Source: Acidiferrobacter sp. (GTDB taxonomy: Bacteria > Pseudomonadota > Gammaproteobacteria > Arenicellales > UBA868). From it: a stretch of 6,821 bases of DNA. Position 1 is the first letter of the stretch. Each line of letters opens with the position of its first letter. The stretch covers positions 7,738 to 14,558 of the forward strand of contig NZKZ01000133.1 in NCBI GenBank assembly GCA_002694065.1. The letters are read 5' to 3'. A program made the position numbers and the translations under genes. The notes beneath the pieces are model-generated. The model had not been told where the DNA came from. It worked only from the letters and a program-made list of their open reading frames with translations, and made no database searches. Positions 5,576 to 6,821 of this stretch are shown in pieces.

Positions 5576-6406
5576 ATGACCGTACTGTCCGACCTGGTTG
5601 ATCTCGTGCTCACCCTGGGCGAAGAAAAGGAGCTGCCCGCCGTGCGCGGTCTGTACAAGCCGCGCGCGGCGACCTCGCCGGAACGGCCGAAAAAATTTGG
5701 TGTCATCGCTCTCGACGACGGCAGCTGCGGGTTCTTCTTTGCCGGGCTGGATGATACCTTGTCACGTCTGGATGCGTGTGACCCGAGACAGTTTATCGAG
5801 ACGCCGACTCTGGACCTGGTGAAACACTGCCTGGACGAAGACCCATTATTAACAGCCGTGGGGCTCGGTGCGCTTAACGCGGTCAGTCAGCATCTCCTCA
5901 AGACGGCCGGGTTCAAACTTGACCGGGCTACCGATCCCGTTGGCCGGCTTGATCTGGCTGGCGCCCGGCACGTCGGGATGGTTGGTTTTTTTGCGCCATT
6001 GGTCAGGGAATGGGAAAACTATCCCGGGGCGTTGACCGTTATCGAGAAAGACCCGAAATTTCTCGAAAGGTCCGGCCCTTTTGAAGTGACCGACCAAACC
6101 GATCGCCTCCGAGATTGTGATCGTGTACTCATCACGGGTTCCACATTGATCAACGATACGCTGGATGATGTGCTGAGTCACTGTGATCCGAGCGCGCGGG
6201 TGGCCCTGGTGGGGCCGAGCGCGTCGTGCTTGCCAGACCCGATCTTTGATCGCGGTGTCGACGTGGTCGGGAGCACCATGGTCTGCGACCTGCCGCGGCT
6301 GGAGGCGCTGCTTGAGGCTGGACAGCCCTGGGCCGAAGGCACCGCCAAGTACTGCATCACACGCGATCAGTATCCGGGTATCCGACAAATGATTCGCGGC
6401 ACCTGA
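5576..6406 (+). CDS. DUF364 family protein (putative heavy-metal chelation domain)
   Basis: The 276-residue product resembles DUF364 (PF04016) proteins, which pair an N-terminal enolase-like domain with a C-terminal Rossmann-like domain and are suspected, without direct proof that I know of, of handling metals or a metal cofactor. The N-terminal part includes FGVIALDDGSCGFFFAGLDD (41-60) and TAVGLGALNAVSQ (93-105). The C-terminal signature is clear: HVGMVGFFAPLVRE (132-145), LTVIEKDP (153-160), VLITGSTLINDTLDD (184-198), VALVGPSASCLPDPIF (209-224) with Cys218, and GVDVVGSTMV (227-236). No transmembrane segment or signal peptide is seen. The ATG has no obvious ribosome site, though the frame and domain start fit. 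It diverges from the 125-residue unknown gene and is followed after 58 bases by the exported thioredoxin-like gene. Family membership is fairly sure; the biochemical role is not. Confidence 0.83.
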   Translation: MTVLSDLVDLVLTLGEEKELPAVRGLYKPRAATSPERPKKFGVIALDDGSCGFFFAGLDDTLSRLDACDPRQFIETPTLDLVKHCLDEDPLLTAVGLGALNAVSQHLLKTAGFKLDRATDPVGRLDLAGARHVGMVGFFAPLVREWENYPGALTVIEKDPKFLERSGPFEVTDQTDRLRDCDRVLITGSTLINDTLDDVLSHCDPSARVALVGPSASCLPDPIFDRGVDVVGSTMVCDLPRLEALLEAGQPWAEGTAKYCITRDQYPGIRQMIRGT

Positions 6407-6452
6407 ATCCTGCGGGGCGAACCCACCGGCTAAAGGGTAGGTGACGCCAAGA

Positions 6453-6458
6453 TATAAT
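6453..6458 (+). promoter_or_regulatory. Consensus -10 (TATAAT) just before the thioredoxin-like gene
   Basis: A perfect TATAAT ends six bases before the ATG at 6465, so transcription would begin at or next to the A of the start codon. No good -35 stands 15-18 bases upstream (the bases at 6430-6435 read CTAAAG) and no TG extension is present. It may be a real promoter making a leaderless message, or a chance match in an AT-rich spot. Confidence 0.35.
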
Positions 6459-6464
6459 TTCGTT

Positions 6465-6821
6465 ATGACTGCAGTGAGATACCTCTGCGCTGTGCTTTTG
6501 CTGGCCGGGCTGCCGTGGGGACCGGTTCTTGCCGGAAAGATACCTGTTGCTGTGGATCTACAGCAGGACGCCAACGCCTCGCGTGCAGGGCGGGTGCCGA
6601 TCCTGTTGGTTTATACGGCTGACTACTGCCATTACTGTGATGAGGTAAAAGCAAGCGTCTTCAATCTGATCTTTGCAGATCCGGCATATCAGGATCGCAT
6701 ACTGCTGCGGGAAGTACGTATCGATACGAATCTGGATCTTGTGAGCTTCAGCGGGACTGCCACCAGTCATCGATCTTTTTCCAAAACCCGCGGTATCAGG
6801 ATCGTACCCACGCTCGAATTT
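6465..6821 (+). CDS. Exported thioredoxin-like protein, N-terminal part (cut by window edge)
   Basis: The frame is open from the ATG to the end of the window, giving 119 residues with no stop. Residues 1-23 look like a signal peptide: Arg5, a hydrophobic core (LCAVLLLAGLPWG), and VLA before the likely cleavage. The mature part has a thioredoxin-fold opening: VPILLVYTADYCHYC (44-58) with the redox pair Cys55 and Cys58, a helix after it, a second strand (LLREVRIDTN, 80-89), and the cis-proline motif IVPTLEF (113-119, Pro116). This resembles SoxW-type or other periplasmic thioredoxin-related proteins that reduce or repair disulfides in exported partners. Which partner cannot be told without the rest of the gene and its downstream neighbours. 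No Shine-Dalgarno lies before the ATG; a GTG at 6474 is an alternative start that would still leave a signal peptide. It follows the DUF364 gene by 58 bases. Confidence 0.87.
   Translation, partial: MTAVRYLCAVLLLAGLPWGPVLAGKIPVAVDLQQDANASRAGRVPILLVYTADYCHYCDEVKASVFNLIFADPAYQDRILLREVRIDTNLDLVSFSGTATSHRSFSKTRGIRIVPTLEF

Noticed and set aside
5849..6574. Open frame of 241 codons on the minus strand across the DUF364 gene and the thioredoxin-like gene
   Set aside because: It covers two genes with recognisable domains on the other strand, and its composition looks like an antisense shadow.

Overview
The window looks like chromosomal core-genome DNA from a GC-rich gammaproteobacterium, possibly of the Chromatiales/Ectothiorhodospiraceae kind. 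This placement is inferred from protein resemblance (Hsp15, HprA-type dehydrogenase, HemW, HemJ, TrmL, RNase PH) and codon use, not from a search. Gene density is very high: no gap between genes exceeds about 90 bases. I see no RNA genes, transposons, CRISPR arrays, phage genes or long repeats.

Left block (1-1566, minus strand): a secreted outer-membrane-type beta-barrel protein, then a CoA-pyrophosphatase-like Nudix hydrolase overlapping it by 4 bases (GTGA), then the N-terminal 93 residues of RNase PH (rph), which runs off the left edge. A likely extended -10 promoter lies in the 86-base divergent region 1567-1652.

Central block (1653-5176, plus strand): hslR (Hsp15, ribosome rescue), an hprA-type D-2-hydroxyacid dehydrogenase, hemW (radical SAM heme chaperone, TTG start overlapping the previous stop), hemJ (membrane protoporphyrinogen IX oxidase family) and trmL (tRNA wobble-nucleotide 2'-O-methyltransferase). 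The tight spacing suggests one operon, with a 59-base gap before hemJ. HemJ making protoporphyrin IX and HemW handling finished heme gives the middle of the operon a heme theme. hslR and trmL belong to translation.

Right block (5173-6821): an unrecognised 125-residue protein on the minus strand shares its stop-codon bases with trmL and starts 25 bases from a divergent DUF364 (putative heavy-metal-chelation domain) gene. After that comes the beginning of an exported thioredoxin-like protein (CHYC active site), cut by the right edge. It has a TATAAT so close to its ATG that the transcript could be leaderless.

Nothing here is clearly a new defence or mobile system. The least explained part is the unknown protein/DUF364 pair with its interlocked start and stop codons.
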